A stretch of 64,000 nucleotides of DNA from Rhodococcus sp. ARC_M6 (GTDB taxonomy: Bacteria > Actinomycetota > Actinomycetes > Mycobacteriales > Mycobacteriaceae). Below are positions 26,609 through 35,977 of this stretch, one piece after another. The translations under genes were made by a program, and so were the position numbers. Under the pieces are notes generated by a model that saw nothing but the letters and a program-made list of their open reading frames with translations, had not been told where the DNA came from and searched no databases. The stretch is from the NCBI RefSeq assembly GCF_022810305.1, contig NZ_JALGQH010000009.1:62001-126000 (forward strand), in the 5' to 3' direction. Every line of letters begins with the position of its first letter. Positions within the stretch are counted from its first letter, which is position 1.

Positions 26609-29600
26609 TGGCTGTCTCCGCGAGAACCCCGTCGGAGTTCTCGACCACCGTGCCGTCCCGCGGACGGGTGGCAACTGATTGCCCGGCAAGTACCCGCTCG
26701 TAGTCGACTGGCATCAACTTGGTAAGTCTCCGGGATTCACGTGCCCACTCGGCAAGAAGCCGAGCCCCGACCGGCGATCCGGTGAGTTCGACGTGGGTGG
26801 TGATCGTCTTCTGCAACCACCGCAGATCATCGGCCGTCGGAACCTGCAGTGTGACCATCGCGTGGTTGACATCGCGCGGATCTGCATCGAGAACAAACGC
26901 AATTCCACCGGACATTCCGGCAGCGACGTTTCGGCCGGTTGGCCCGAGAATGACGACGCGACCCCCGGTCATGTATTCGCAGGCATGGTCGCCGGCGCCC
27001 TCGACCACGGCGCACGCCCCGGAGTTTCGCACAGCAAACCGCTCCCCGACCCGCCCGCGGGCGAAAAATTCTCCCGACGTCGCCCCGTACAGCACAGTAT
27101 TGCCGGCTATCACCTGCTCCTCAGCACAGAAACTGGCGTCGAAACTCGGGCGAAGGACAACCCTCCCTCCTGAAAGACCCTTTCCCACATAATCATTGGA
27201 GTCTCCGATCACTTCGAGCGTGATTCCACTCGGCAAGAAGGCCCCCAGAGACTGCCCAGCGGTTCCGGTCAACCTGGCAACGATGGTGTTGTCCGGTAAC
27301 CCGGGCGCCCCGTATCTGCGGGATACCTCGGCCCCGAGCGCTGTGCCCACAGCCCGGTCCGCGGTACAGACAGGAAGTTCGATCCGAACACGTTCGGAGT
27401 TGTCCAATGCGCCGCCTGCCCTGTCGACAAGCATCTGGTTCAACTCCCCCGGCCCTGGCCGGCCGAGACCACCCGACGAAAATTTCGGGGAACGCGGAAC
27501 CACCATCAGCGGCGACAAATCCAACGTCCGACTCTTCCCGCCGGCGCCTTCGCCGGCCACAAGCATGTCTGACCGACCGATCGCCTCATCAATACTGCGG
27601 AACCCTAAGCTGGCCAAATACTCCCGCACATCGTCGGCAAGAAACCGAAAGAAGTTCTCCACAAACTCGGGACGCCCGGTAAAGCGCGCCCGCAACTCCG
27701 GGTCCTGGGTGGCAACACCGACCGGGCAGGTGTCGAGGTGACACACCCGCATCATCACGCAACCGGCAGCGATCAGCGGCGCCGTCGAAAATCCGTACTC
27801 CTGCGCGCCCAACAATGCCGCCACGACAACGTCGCGCGCCGTCCGCATTCCGCCATCGCACTGAAGCGTGATGCGGTCACGTAACCCATTGAGCACCAGT
27901 GTCTGCTGAGTCTCCGCAAGCCCGAGTTCCCACGGGGTTCCGGCATGTTTTATCGACGTGAGCGCAGCGGCTCCGGTACCGCCGTCGTAGCCCGAGATCA
28001 GAACAACATCCGCGTGGGCCTTTGCCACTCCGGCGGCAACCGTGCCGACTCCGACCGCACTGACCAATTTGACGTGGATCCGCGCCCGATCATTTGCCTG
28101 TCGCAAGTCGTAAATCAACTGAGCAAGATCTTCGATCGAGTAGATATCGTGATGCTGCGGCGGTGAGATGAGACCGACACCCGGAGTCGAGTACCGCGTC
28201 CGGGCGATCCAGGGATACACCTTGTACCCCGGAAGTTGGCCGCCCTCTCCTGGTTTCGCGCCCTGCGCCATCTTGATCTGGATATCAGTCGCACTGATCA
28301 GATAATCACTGGTAACGCCGAATCGTCCACTGGCTACCTGCTTTACAGCACTTCGCCGCGACGGATCATGAAGGCGGTCTTGATCTTCCCCTCCCTCTCC
28401 TGAGTTCGAGCGCGCTCCAATGGAATTCATCGCCTTCGCCATGGTCTCGTGCGCCTCCGCCGAGAGCGAACCGTAACTCATCGCCCCAGTCGAGAATCTA
28501 CTCAAAATCGACTCGACCGACTCGACGTCGTCGATGCTGACTGTAGGCCGGAGTCCGCTCCGGAACTGCAACATCCCGCGCAGCGTTCCGCCCTGCGCGC
28601 ATCGCCGATCAACCTCGTCGGTGTATCGGCGGAACACATCCGACTGGCCTGATCTGGTCGCATGCTGAAGAAAGAATACGGATTCAGGTGTGAAGACGTG
28701 CGCTTCACCGCCCCGCCGATACCGGTACTCGCCGCCGACCTCGAGACGCTTCGGGCTCGTCGGCACATCGGCATTCGCACAGGCATGTCGTGTCGCGACT
28801 TCCTGAGCAAGCTCAGCGATTCCGACCCCGCCGAGCTTGCTCGCCGTATTGCCGAAGTACTCCTCGACCACTTGCCGGCCGAGCCCGATCGATTCGAATA
28901 CCTTTGCACCGGTATAGGACTGAACTGTCGAGATCCCCATCTTGGACATGACCTTGAGGACGCCACGGTTTGCGGCGTCGAGGTAATGGGCCGCCGCCGC
29001 ATCCGGATCCACTCCGGGCACTTCTCCCTGCAGACTCAGTTGCTCAACAGAATCGAGGGCAAGGTACGGATGCACTGCGGCAGCACCGTATCCGAGCAGG
29101 AGAGCGAGGTGATGAACTTCCCGCGCATCACCGGATTCGACGATCAATGAAACCGAGGTACGCCGTCGCATTCGGACCAGGTGATGGTGAACTGAAGAGA
29201 CAGCGAGCAACGACGGAATCGGCGCCATCGCGCGATCCCAACCCCGATCCGAGATCACCAGAATCTCGCACCCAGCATCCACCGCTGCGCAGGCATCGGC
29301 ACGTAGCTTCTCGAGTGCGTCGGCCAAGCCTCCGGCGCACTCAACGGCGAACAACCCGCGGAGCACCGTGAAGCCCTGACTGGCGATCTTGTCCAATTCT
29401 GCTCGAGTCAGAACGGGTCTGTGCACCAGCATCCGTCGGCAGGATCGTTCCGACGGTTCCAGAAGGTTGCGTTCGGCGCCGAGCAGCACAGCCAGCGAGG
29501 TGACTACCTCTTCGCGTATCGCATCCGACGGCGGATTGGTGACCTGCGCAAACAGTTGAACAAAATAGTCGTACAGCAGCCTCGGACGCTCGGACAGCAC

Positions 29601-31118
29601 GGCGAGTGGGGTGTCGGTTCCCATCGAACCCAGCGCTTCGCGACCTTCGCTCGCCATCGGTGCCAGCAGAAGGTGCAGGTCTTCTTCGGTGTAGCCGAAC
29701 AACTGTTGCTCGTGGAAAACCGAATCCGGATCCCCGCGTGTCCGGGGTTGATCCGGTAGTGCGCCGACGCGGGTCAGCCCAGCGTCGAGCCACGCACGAT
29801 ACGGGGCCATCCTTGCCAACTCGGCCTTGATCTCGCTGTCGGGAACAATCCGCTGCTGATCGGTATCGAGCAGGAACATCCGCCCCGGTTCGAGTCGACC
29901 TTTCTCGACCACGTCAGCAGACGGAACATCGAATACGCCACTCTCACTGGCCAACACGATCCGACCTGATCTTGTCCGGAGCCAGCGACCAGGCCGCAGA
30001 CCGTTGCGGTCCAGTACTGCACCCACCAGCCTCCCGTCACTGAACGTGACCGACGCCGGTCCGTCCCAGGCTTCCATCAGGCACGCCTGAAATTGATAGA
30101 ACGCACGTAACTCTTCCGACATTGCCGAATCCTGCTCCCAGGCAGCCGGAATCATCATCATGACCGCGTGCGGCAAGCTCCGGCCACCAAGTGAAAGCAG
30201 TTCGAGCACTTCGTCGAACGACGCTGAATCCGACGCGCCCACCGTACAGACCGGGGCGATTCGACCGATATCCCCGCTGAACAATTCACTGCGCAGTAAC
30301 GGTTCACGTGCCTGCATCCAATTCCGATTACCGACAACAGTATTGAACTCTCCGTTATGCGCGATACACCGAAATGGTTGCGCAAGAGGCCACGTGGGGA
30401 AGGTGTTGGTCGAAAACCTACTGTGCACCAAGGCAAGTGCGCTGGTCATTCGCTCGTCACGCAGATCGTCGAAAAAGAGCGGCAACTGAGCAGGCGTCAG
30501 CATGCCTTTGTACACCAAGGTTCGCGACGACAGCGAACAAAAGTAGACTCCGGAGCCATCCGAAGTGGCTCGCTCCACCTGCTTCCGCAGTGCAAATACT
30601 TTCCGATCCAGACTGATCCCGCCAACCCTCGAACCCGGACGTGCATCGCAGAGAAAACACTGCGCAATGTGCGGCGCGCAGGCTGCAGCGGACGATCCCA
30701 ATGCGTCAGGACTGACGGGAACATCCCGCCAACCGAGCACCCTCAGGCCCTCCGAACGCGCGCACGCTTCGATGCGCTTGACAGCAACTCGGCGTGATTC
30801 GGCATCCTGCGGAAGGAAGCAGTTCCCAGCCGCAAACATGTTGTCGCCATCCTCATTTGGCTCCGGAAACTCGAAACTGGTGACCGATTGCAACAAACCG
30901 ACAGGTAGTTGAAGGAGAATCCCGGCGCCGTCGCCAGTGGCCGAATCTGCGGCCACAGCACCTCGATGAGAAAGCGTGCAGAGAATCGACAAACCGTCGC
31001 ACACAATCGAATGCGAGCGTCTGCCGTACATGTCTGCGACCACGGCGACACCGCACGAATCGGCTTCCTGATCGGGGTCGTACATCCCTTGCGGACCAGG
31101 CATCTGAGAAAACAGCAT
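26601..31118 (-). CDS. gltB: Glutamate synthase large subunit
   Basis: A 1505-residue amidotransferase producing two glutamates from glutamine and 2-oxoglutarate. An Ntn glutaminase begins at Cys22 after a short propeptide (EADSCGVAVVADM), so N-terminal processing is expected. The synthase region has the FMN/TIM-barrel SNSGEGGEDQDR and AKPGEGGQLPGYKV, and CVMMRVCHLDTCPVGVATQ for the 3Fe-4S cluster; the C-terminal beta-helix has GMSGGIAFVLD. ATG 31118 (MLFSQMPGPQG) has GGAGG seven bases upstream. The operon gltB-gltD lies between the TM2/lgt genes and pyk. Confidence 0.96.
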   Translation of the reverse strand: MLFSQMPGPQGMYDPDQEADSCGVAVVADMYGRRSHSIVCDGLSILCTLSHRGAVAADSATGDGAGILLQLPVGLLQSVTSFEFPEPNEDGDNMFAAGNCFLPQDAESRRVAVKRIEACARSEGLRVLGWRDVPVSPDALGSSAAACAPHIAQCFLCDARPGSRVGGISLDRKVFALRKQVERATSDGSGVYFCSLSSRTLVYKGMLTPAQLPLFFDDLRDERMTSALALVHSRFSTNTFPTWPLAQPFRCIAHNGEFNTVVGNRNWMQAREPLLRSELFSGDIGRIAPVCTVGASDSASFDEVLELLSLGGRSLPHAVMMMIPAAWEQDSAMSEELRAFYQFQACLMEAWDGPASVTFSDGRLVGAVLDRNGLRPGRWLRTRSGRIVLASESGVFDVPSADVVEKGRLEPGRMFLLDTDQQRIVPDSEIKAELARMAPYRAWLDAGLTRVGALPDQPRTRGDPDSVFHEQQLFGYTEEDLHLLLAPMASEGREALGSMGTDTPLAVLSERPRLLYDYFVQLFAQVTNPPSDAIREEVVTSLAVLLGAERNLLEPSERSCRRMLVHRPVLTRAELDKIASQGFTVLRGLFAVECAGGLADALEKLRADACAAVDAGCEILVISDRGWDRAMAPIPSLLAVSSVHHHLVRMRRRTSVSLIVESGDAREVHHLALLLGYGAAAVHPYLALDSVEQLSLQGEVPGVDPDAAAAHYLDAANRGVLKVMSKMGISTVQSYTGAKVFESIGLGRQVVEEYFGNTASKLGGVGIAELAQEVATRHACANADVPTSPKRLEVGGEYRYRRGGEAHVFTPESVFFLQHATRSGQSDVFRRYTDEVDRRCAQGGTLRGMLQFRSGLRPTVSIDDVESVESILSRFSTGAMSYGSLSAEAHETMAKAMNSIGARSNSGEGGEDQDRLHDPSRRSAVKQVASGRFGVTSDYLISATDIQIKMAQGAKPGEGGQLPGYKVYPWIARTRYSTPGVGLISPPQHHDIYSIEDLAQLIYDLRQANDRARIHVKLVSAVGVGTVAAGVAKAHADVVLISGYDGGTGAAALTSIKHAGTPWELGLAETQQTLVLNGLRDRITLQCDGGMRTARDVVVAALLGAQEYGFSTAPLIAAGCVMMRVCHLDTCPVGVATQDPELRARFTGRPEFVENFFRFLADDVREYLASLGFRSIDEAIGRSDMLVAGEGAGGKSRTLDLSPLMVVPRSPKFSSGGLGRPGPGELNQMLVDRAGGALDNSERVRIELPVCTADRAVGTALGAEVSRRYGAPGLPDNTIVARLTGTAGQSLGAFLPSGITLEVIGDSNDYVGKGLSGGRVVLRPSFDASFCAEEQVIAGNTVLYGATSGEFFARGRVGERFAVRNSGACAVVEGAGDHACEYMTGGRVVILGPTGRNVAAGMSGGIAFVLDADPRDVNHAMVTLQVPTADDLRWLQKTITTHVELTGSPVGARLLAEWARESRRLTKLMPVDYERVLAGQSVATRPRDGTVVENSDGVLAETASA

Positions 31119-31202
31119 GCGTGCCCTCCACCATGCGCGACCGCCACACGGACCCGCAACCGGCAAAGGTCAGTTTATCAGCAGAAATCCGGACAGAGCG
31201 AT

Positions 31203-31247
31203 AAAAAAACCGTGGCACCTGAGCGTCGAAACACTCGAGTACCACGG
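31203..31247 (-). terminator. Rho-independent terminator after the TM2 protein gene
   Basis: On the minus strand CCGTGGTACTCGAG pairs, with wobbles, with CTCAGGTGCCACGG and is followed by seven Ts (31203-31209). It lies 20 bases after the stop at 31267 and separates the trp/lgt/TM2 transcript from gltB. Confidence 0.85.
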
Positions 31248-31266
31248 CCCGGAGAGCGGTCTGGAA

Positions 31267-32064
31267 TCAGCTGCGGAGCGGTCGCCCGTACTGGTCCTTC
31301 ACGCTGCCGGTGAGCATCATGATGCCGTCGACCAAAGGCCAGATGGCGCCGATTCCACACGTCAACCACGTGACTGCAATTTGGGCGATAGCCATGCCCG
31401 GCTGGTTGAGATAGAACCTGCCCGCGCCGAACGCGCCCAACAGAATGCCGAGAAGTCCGGCCGTCACCTTCGACTTGTCTGAGAGCGGCTGTCCTGTCAT
31501 CGGATCACGCCCGAACGGAGCCGACTGATCAACAAAACCGTAACCTTGCTGTGGCTGACCGTACGCTGGCTGAGGCTGACCGTAGCCCGGCTGAGGCTGA
31601 CCGTAGCCCGGCTGAGGCTGACCATAAGCCTGATGCTGGGGCGGCTGCGGCGGCTGGGGGTAGGCCTGCTGCTGCGGCGGCGCATACGGGTTCGGTGTCT
31701 GATCGGCCGGGACTCCGTACACCGGTCCGTCGGCCGGCGAATAGCCCGGCGCAAAGGCTTCCGGACCAGGCTGCGACGCAGCGGGAAATGCCGTTGTCGG
31801 CTCCGCTGCGGCCGGAGGCGGATAGATAGGGTTGCTTCCCCAACCTGGACCATTGCCAGTCCCCGCATACGTGTCCCAGCCGGGGCCGGTACCCGAAGTC
31901 TCGGTCGACGGCGTCTTTTCCGTCGGCGTCGAGGTTTCGGTCAAAGAGGCATCCGCGGTTGCGTCGTAATCGAAAGGCGAACCGAACTGTGGGGGAATAC
32001 CTGGCTGCGACCCTTCGGAGTCCCCGGATTCCGAAGGTTCCGGACTCTTGTTCAAGTTAGGCAA
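31267..32064 (-). CDS. TM2-domain protein with Pro/Gln/Gly-rich N-terminus
   Basis: A 265-residue protein: a disordered N-terminal half rich in Pro, Gly, Gln, Ser and Thr, including four copies of a seven-residue unit like GYGQPQP, then a TM2 domain at the C-terminus (DKSKVTAGLLGILLGAFGAGRFYL, GIGAIWPLVDGIMMLTG) with two membrane helices. Function unknown; the pairing with lgt is also seen in relatives. TTG 32064 (LPNLNKSPE) was chosen because TAAGGAAT lies at ribosome-binding distance; the open frame extends to 32100 without a good start. Confidence 0.85.
   Translation of the reverse strand: MPNLNKSPEPSESGDSEGSQPGIPPQFGSPFDYDATADASLTETSTPTEKTPSTETSGTGPGWDTYAGTGNGPGWGSNPIYPPPAAAEPTTAFPAASQPGPEAFAPGYSPADGPVYGVPADQTPNPYAPPQQQAYPQPPQPPQHQAYGQPQPGYGQPQPGYGQPQPAYGQPQQGYGFVDQSAPFGRDPMTGQPLSDKSKVTAGLLGILLGAFGAGRFYLNQPGMAIAQIAVTWLTCGIGAIWPLVDGIMMLTGSVKDQYGRPLRS
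31540..31623 (-). repeat. Four 21-bp tandem repeats in TM2 protein gene
   Basis: Units at 31540-31560, 31561-31581, 31582-31602 and 31603-31623; the last two are identical and the others differ by a few bases. Each encodes seven residues (GYGQPQP-like), so copy changes keep the frame. Confidence 0.9.
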
Positions 32065-32164
32065 CGTGAATTCCTTAGTGTTGACGATAATCCTGCACAC
32101 AGTGAAAGTAGGTAATCTTTATACCTCGAATCCGGCGCGAACGACCCGATGGACGCAAGCGCTT

Positions 32165-32713
32165 CTAGCTCAGCGGTCGGCCGTACTTGTCGCGTGCGCT
32201 TCCCGAAAGAATCATGATCCCATCGACCACCGTCCAAATCCAGATGGCGACGACAAAGGGAATCCCGATCACCAAGGGAGACATCACCAGAGCGAAGAAC
32301 ATACCCAACAGCTGGAACAACCCGAGTCCGACCGAACCCATGTACAGGCGTCCGACACCACAAATACACACGAACGCGAGCAGCAACTGCAAGAGCCCCG
32401 CGGCAACCTTGGATTTGTCGGAGAACGCTTGGCCGGTAATCGGATGACGACCGTACGGAGCCTGCGGGTCACCGAACGCATACATCGGCGGACCAGCCGC
32501 GGGCTGAGCAGCGCCATACAGCTGCGGATACCCCGATGGTTGTGCACTCGGGTACTGCGGCGCACTCGGGTACTGCGATGCACTCGGATACTGCGATGCA
32601 CTCGGATACTGCGCGGGCGCCGGATACTGCTGGCTGTCACCGAACGGGGGCACGTGGTACGGCTTCGAAACATCGTACGGATCCTGCGGTCCTGATGAAA
32701 ATGGGTCAGTCAC
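32165..32713 (-). CDS. Second TM2-domain protein
   Basis: A 182-residue paralogue of the preceding gene: Pro/Tyr/Ser/Gln-rich N-terminus with repeated QYPSAS units, then a TM2 domain (DKSKVAAGLLQLLLAFVCICGVGRLYM, FVVAIWIWTVVDGIMILSGSARDKYGRPLS). The two TM2 domains end almost identically (YGRPL), so they likely arose by tandem duplication. The GTG start at 32713 overlaps the end of lgt by eight bases, so translation is coupled to lgt. Confidence 0.86.
   Translation of the reverse strand: MTDPFSSGPQDPYDVSKPYHVPPFGDSQQYPAPAQYPSASQYPSASQYPSAPQYPSAQPSGYPQLYGAAQPAAGPPMYAFGDPQAPYGRHPITGQAFSDKSKVAAGLLQLLLAFVCICGVGRLYMGSVGLGLFQLLGMFFALVMSPLVIGIPFVVAIWIWTVVDGIMILSGSARDKYGRPLS
32544..32615 (-). repeat. 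Four 18-bp tandem repeats in second TM2 gene
   Basis: Units at 32544-32561, 32562-32579, 32580-32597 and 32598-32615, each GCACTCGG(G/A)TACTGCG plus two variable bases, encoding QYPSA-like hexapeptides. Variation is mainly at the unit ends. Confidence 0.9.
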
Positions 32714-33737
32714 GACTTGTCCCCTTTTTCAGATCAATTGCGGCGGAACTCTCCTTCGAATCCTTCACGCCCTCGACCTCTTCGACAACACTTTCCTCAA
32801 CAACAGTTTCTTCAACCGAGCTGGAATCGGTATCGGTGTCTGAAGAATCTGACGTCGAATCCGAGACATAGGTGTTCGACTTCAATTCAGATGGATCCTC
32901 ACGACCCTTCTTGGCAAGAAGGAAGTACGCAACCGCCGCAACGAACACAATCACCGAGGTGTAGACGTTCACTCGAATACCGGCCAGCTGGTACGCCGGA
33001 TCGTCACGCATGAGCTCGACGAACAGGCGTCCGACGCAGTATCCCGCGACGTAGAGAGCAAAGAGACGTCCGTGGCCGATCTTGAATCGTCGGTCAACGA
33101 CAACCAGCAAGATGACGATCAGAATGTTCCAAAGCGCTTCGTACAGGAATGTGGGATGGACGATCTTCTCCACCACCCCGTTGGATACCCCGGCAAGGGC
33201 GTCCGTCTGACCGGAGGAGTTCACACGGTGGAAGATCTCCAGACCCCACGGCATTGTTGTCTCGCGGCCGTACAACTCCTGATTGAAGTAGTTGCCGAAC
33301 CGCCCGATTGCCTGAGCCAGAAGTACACCCGGAGCGATAGCGTCGCCGAGTGCTGCAACCGGGATACCTCGCCGGCGGCAGCCGATCCAAGCGCCGACAC
33401 CGCCGAGGAAGACTGCGCCCCAAATTCCGAGACCGCCGTTCCACACCTTGAGGGCGTCGATCGGGGTGCCGCCTTCGCCGAAGTACTGTGGCCAATCGGT
33501 CAGCACGTGGTACAGCCGGCCACCGATCAAACCGAACGGCACGGCCCAGACTGCGATGTCGAGGACGGTGCCCTTCTCACCGCCGCGCGCGACCCATCGC
33601 CGATCGCCCCAGACGATTGCGACGATAATCCCGGCGATGATGCAGAGGGCATAGGCACGCAGTGCTATCGGCCCGACGTACCACACGCCTTGCGACGGGC
33701 TGGGAATGTAGGCCAGCAGATCCACAGTTGAAGTCAC
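32706..33737 (-). CDS. lgt: Prolipoprotein diacylglyceryl transferase
   Basis: A 343-residue inner-membrane enzyme that adds diacylglycerol to the lipobox cysteine of prolipoproteins. Seven membrane segments and the signature GRFGNYFNQELYGRETTMPWGL are present, with GGRLYHVLTDW and FLYEALWN. A roughly 60-residue C-terminal tail after KKGREDPSEL is extremely acidic and Ser/Thr/Glu-rich, unlike E. coli Lgt. The GTG start (33737) overlaps the trpA stop as GTGA. It would serve lipoproteins such as those at 6182, 20647 and 53263. Confidence 0.95.
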   Translation of the reverse strand: MTSTVDLLAYIPSPSQGVWYVGPIALRAYALCIIAGIIVAIVWGDRRWVARGGEKGTVLDIAVWAVPFGLIGGRLYHVLTDWPQYFGEGGTPIDALKVWNGGLGIWGAVFLGGVGAWIGCRRRGIPVAALGDAIAPGVLLAQAIGRFGNYFNQELYGRETTMPWGLEIFHRVNSSGQTDALAGVSNGVVEKIVHPTFLYEALWNILIVILLVVVDRRFKIGHGRLFALYVAGYCVGRLFVELMRDDPAYQLAGIRVNVYTSVIVFVAAVAYFLLAKKGREDPSELKSNTYVSDSTSDSSDTDTDSSSVEETVVEESVVEEVEGVKDSKESSAAIDLKKGTSRD

Positions 33738-34537
33738 GAGGCCACGTTAGCCGAGCGGACACCCTCGGCGAGTTCCTCGGTGAGGGACCGGACAGCGCCC
33801 AGCCCGTTCTCGACTGCGGAGACCAGCGCGGATCCGACGATGACAGCATCGGCGTATCCGGCGATCTCGGCTGCCTGTGCTCCGGAGCGAACACCCAACC
33901 CGACTCCGACGGGAATATCTGAATGCGCGCGGATCCGTGCGGTGAGTTCCGGCGCCATCGACGACACAGCGGTCCGGGCTCCGGTCACACCCATCGTGGA
34001 TGCTGCGTAGATGAAGCCGCTGCTCGCCTCGAGAGTCATCGCCAGTCGCTCCTCGGTGGACGAGGGCGCAACGAGGAAGATGCGATCGAGGTGATGCTGC
34101 CGCGATGCTTCCATCCATTCACCGGCTTCGTCCGGAATGAGGTTGGGCGTGATCATTCCGAGCCCACCGGCCGACGCGAGGTCGCGCGAGAACTTGTCGA
34201 CGCCGTACTGGAGCACCGGGTTCCAGTACGTCATGACAACGGCCTTGCCGCCAACGGACGTGATCTGCTCGACAACTTTGAAGATATCGCGCAGGCGGAC
34301 GCCGTTGCTGAGTGCAGTTTCAGCGGCACGCTGGATGGTGGGTCCGTCCATGACCGGATCGGAGTACGCGACGCCGACCTCGATGATGTCGCAGCCACCG
34401 TCGACCATCGTCTTGAAGACGTCGATGGATTCGGAGACCGTCGGGTAGCCCGCTGGTAGGTACCCGACGAGTGCGGCCCGGTTTTCGGCCTTGCATGCAG
34501 CAAAAGTGGATGCAAGGCGTGATGGTCGTTCGCTCAC
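33734..34537 (-). CDS. trpA: Tryptophan synthase alpha subunit
   Basis: A 267-residue TIM barrel cleaving indole-3-glycerol phosphate to indole and glyceraldehyde-3-phosphate. Catalytic Glu is in [21 protein letters not shown] (the Asp in YSDP is also conserved); the phosphate-binding loop [11 protein letters not shown] and [13 protein letters not shown] are present. ATG 34537 overlaps the trpB stop (34534) as ATGA, so the two subunits are coupled. Confidence 0.96.
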   Translation of the reverse strand: MSERPSRLASTFAACKAENRAALVGYLPAGYPTVSESIDVFKTMVDGGCDIIEVGVAYSDPVMDGPTIQRAAETALSNGVRLRDIFKVVEQITSVGGKAVVMTYWNPVLQYGVDKFSRDLASAGGLGMITPNLIPDEAGEWMEASRQHHLDRIFLVAPSSTEERLAMTLEASSGFIYAASTMGVTGARTAVSSMAPELTARIRAHSDIPVGVGLGVRSGAQAAEIAGYADAVIVGSALVSAVENGLGAVRSLTEELAEGVRSANVAS

Positions 34538-35853
34538 TTGTCGGAGCCTTCCGTGTTGTTCTGATCAGCAGTCTTCGGTTCGGCATTGTCGAAGAGGCCG
34601 AACCAGCTGGCGGCGGTGTCCATGTCTTTGTCGCCGCGACCGGACAGGTTGACAAGGATGATGGCGCCCTCCCCAAGTTCCTTACCGAGACGCAGTGCAC
34701 CTGCAACGGCGTGCGCCGATTCGATTGCGGGGATGATGCCTTCGCGCCGTGAGAGCAGCAGTAGTGCATCCATCGCTTCGGCATCGGTGACGGGTTCGTA
34801 GGTCGCCCGACCGATGTCATTGAGATACGCATGTTCGGGACCGACGCCCGGGTAGTCCAAACCAGCCGAGATGGAATGTGACTCGATGGTCTGACCGTCT
34901 TCGTCCTGCAGCAGGTACGAGTACGCGCCCTGGAATGCACCCGGCGTACCGCCAGCGAATGTTGCTGCATGCCTGCCGGTTTCGACGCCGTCACCGGCAG
35001 CCTCGTAGCCGACCAAGCGCACCGACAGATCATCGATGAAGGGATGGAAGATACCGATCGCGTTGGAGCCGCCGCCGACGCACGCCGTGACCGCGTCGGG
35101 CAGACGACCCGTCAAGGCCTTCACCTGGGCACGCGCTTCGAGTCCGATCACACGCTGGAAATCGCGAACGATCGTCGGGAACGGATGAGGTCCGGCAGCG
35201 GTGCCGAAGCAGTAGTAAGTGTTGTCCGCGTGAGAAACCCAGTCGCGAAGGGCTTCGTTGATCGCGTCCTTGAGCGTGCGCGAACCGGTTTCGACCGAGA
35301 CGACCTCGGCGCCGAGTAGACGCATCCGGGCGACGTTCAATGCCTGACGTTCGGTATCGACGGCACCCATGTAGATGACACATTCGAGGCCGAGCAATGC
35401 GCAGGCTGTGGCGGACGCGACGCCGTGCTGGCCGGCCCCGGTCTCGGCGATGATGCGCGTCTTGCCCATCCGCTTGGCCAGGAGGACCTGGCCGAGGACG
35501 TTGTTGATCTTGTGAGAACCGGTGTGGTTCAGGTCTTCACGCTTGAGAATGATCCGTGCGCCGCCGGCGTACTCGCTCATGCGCGTGGCTTCGAAGATCG
35601 GCGACGGACGGCCGGTGTAATCGCGCTGCAGTCGATCAAGTTCGTTCAAGAACGAGTCGTCCGCGCGAGCCTTTTCGTATTCGGCGGTAACTTCTTCGAT
35701 GACCGCCATGAGGGCTTCCGGCACGTGCCGTCCGCCGTAAACACCGAAATGGCCACCGACGTCCGGATCATGTGTGGTGCGCTCGGTAAGTCCGGCACTG
35801 GCGGGCGGCAAATTGTCACCCTTGAAGACTGGTCCCTGAGTACGTGAAGTCAC
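34534..35853 (-). CDS. trpB: Tryptophan synthase beta subunit
   Basis: PLP enzyme condensing indole with serine. The lysine motif [24 protein letters not shown], the PLP phosphate loop [15 protein letters not shown] and the C-terminal [12 protein letters not shown] are intact. The start is uncertain: GTG 35853 (VTSRTQGP) has GGGGGA directly adjacent, too close for a good ribosome-binding site, whereas TTG 35811 (LPPASAGL) has AAGGGTGA at normal spacing and would give a length like the mycobacterial protein. The gene lies downstream of a triple 24-bp repeat. Confidence 0.95.
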   Translation of the reverse strand: MTSRTQGPVFKGDNLPPASAGLTERTTHDPDVGGHFGVYGGRHVPEALMAVIEEVTAEYEKARADDSFLNELDRLQRDYTGRPSPIFEATRMSEYAGGARIILKREDLNHTGSHKINNVLGQVLLAKRMGKTRIIAETGAGQHGVASATACALLGLECVIYMGAVDTERQALNVARMRLLGAEVVSVETGSRTLKDAINEALRDWVSHADNTYYCFGTAAGPHPFPTIVRDFQRVIGLEARAQVKALTGRLPDAVTACVGGGSNAIGIFHPFIDDLSVRLVGYEAAGDGVETGRHAATFAGGTPGAFQGAYSYLLQDEDGQTIESHSISAGLDYPGVGPEHAYLNDIGRATYEPVTDAEAMDALLLLSRREGIIPAIESAHAVAGALRLGKELGEGAIILVNLSGRGDKDMDTAASWFGLFDNAEPKTADQNNTEGSDK

Positions 35854-35882
35854 TCCCCCAGTCTGCCCCAAGCGTGGCGGTG

Positions 35883-35954
35883 GTCACCGCCCGGGTCCGG
35901 GCTCATGTCACCGCCCGGGTGCGGGCAAATGTCACCGCCCGGGTGCGGACAAAC
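35883..35954. repeat. Three 24-bp tandem repeats between trpC and trpB
   Basis: Units 35883-35906, 35907-35930 and 35931-35954, each GTCACCGCCCGGGT followed by CGGGCTCAT-, GCGGGCAAAT- or GCGGACAAAC-type ends. They fill much of the 124-base gap between the trpC stop and the trpB start. Each unit contains CCCGGG within a partly self-complementary core, so the mRNA leader could fold. Confidence 0.9.
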
Positions 35955-35977
35955 GGCACCCGAGCAGTCTGGTCAGC

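Noticed and set aside
31540-32615. Tandem repeats as a CRISPR array
   Set aside because: Units of 18 and 21 bases are contiguous without spacers and lie in frame inside coding genes.
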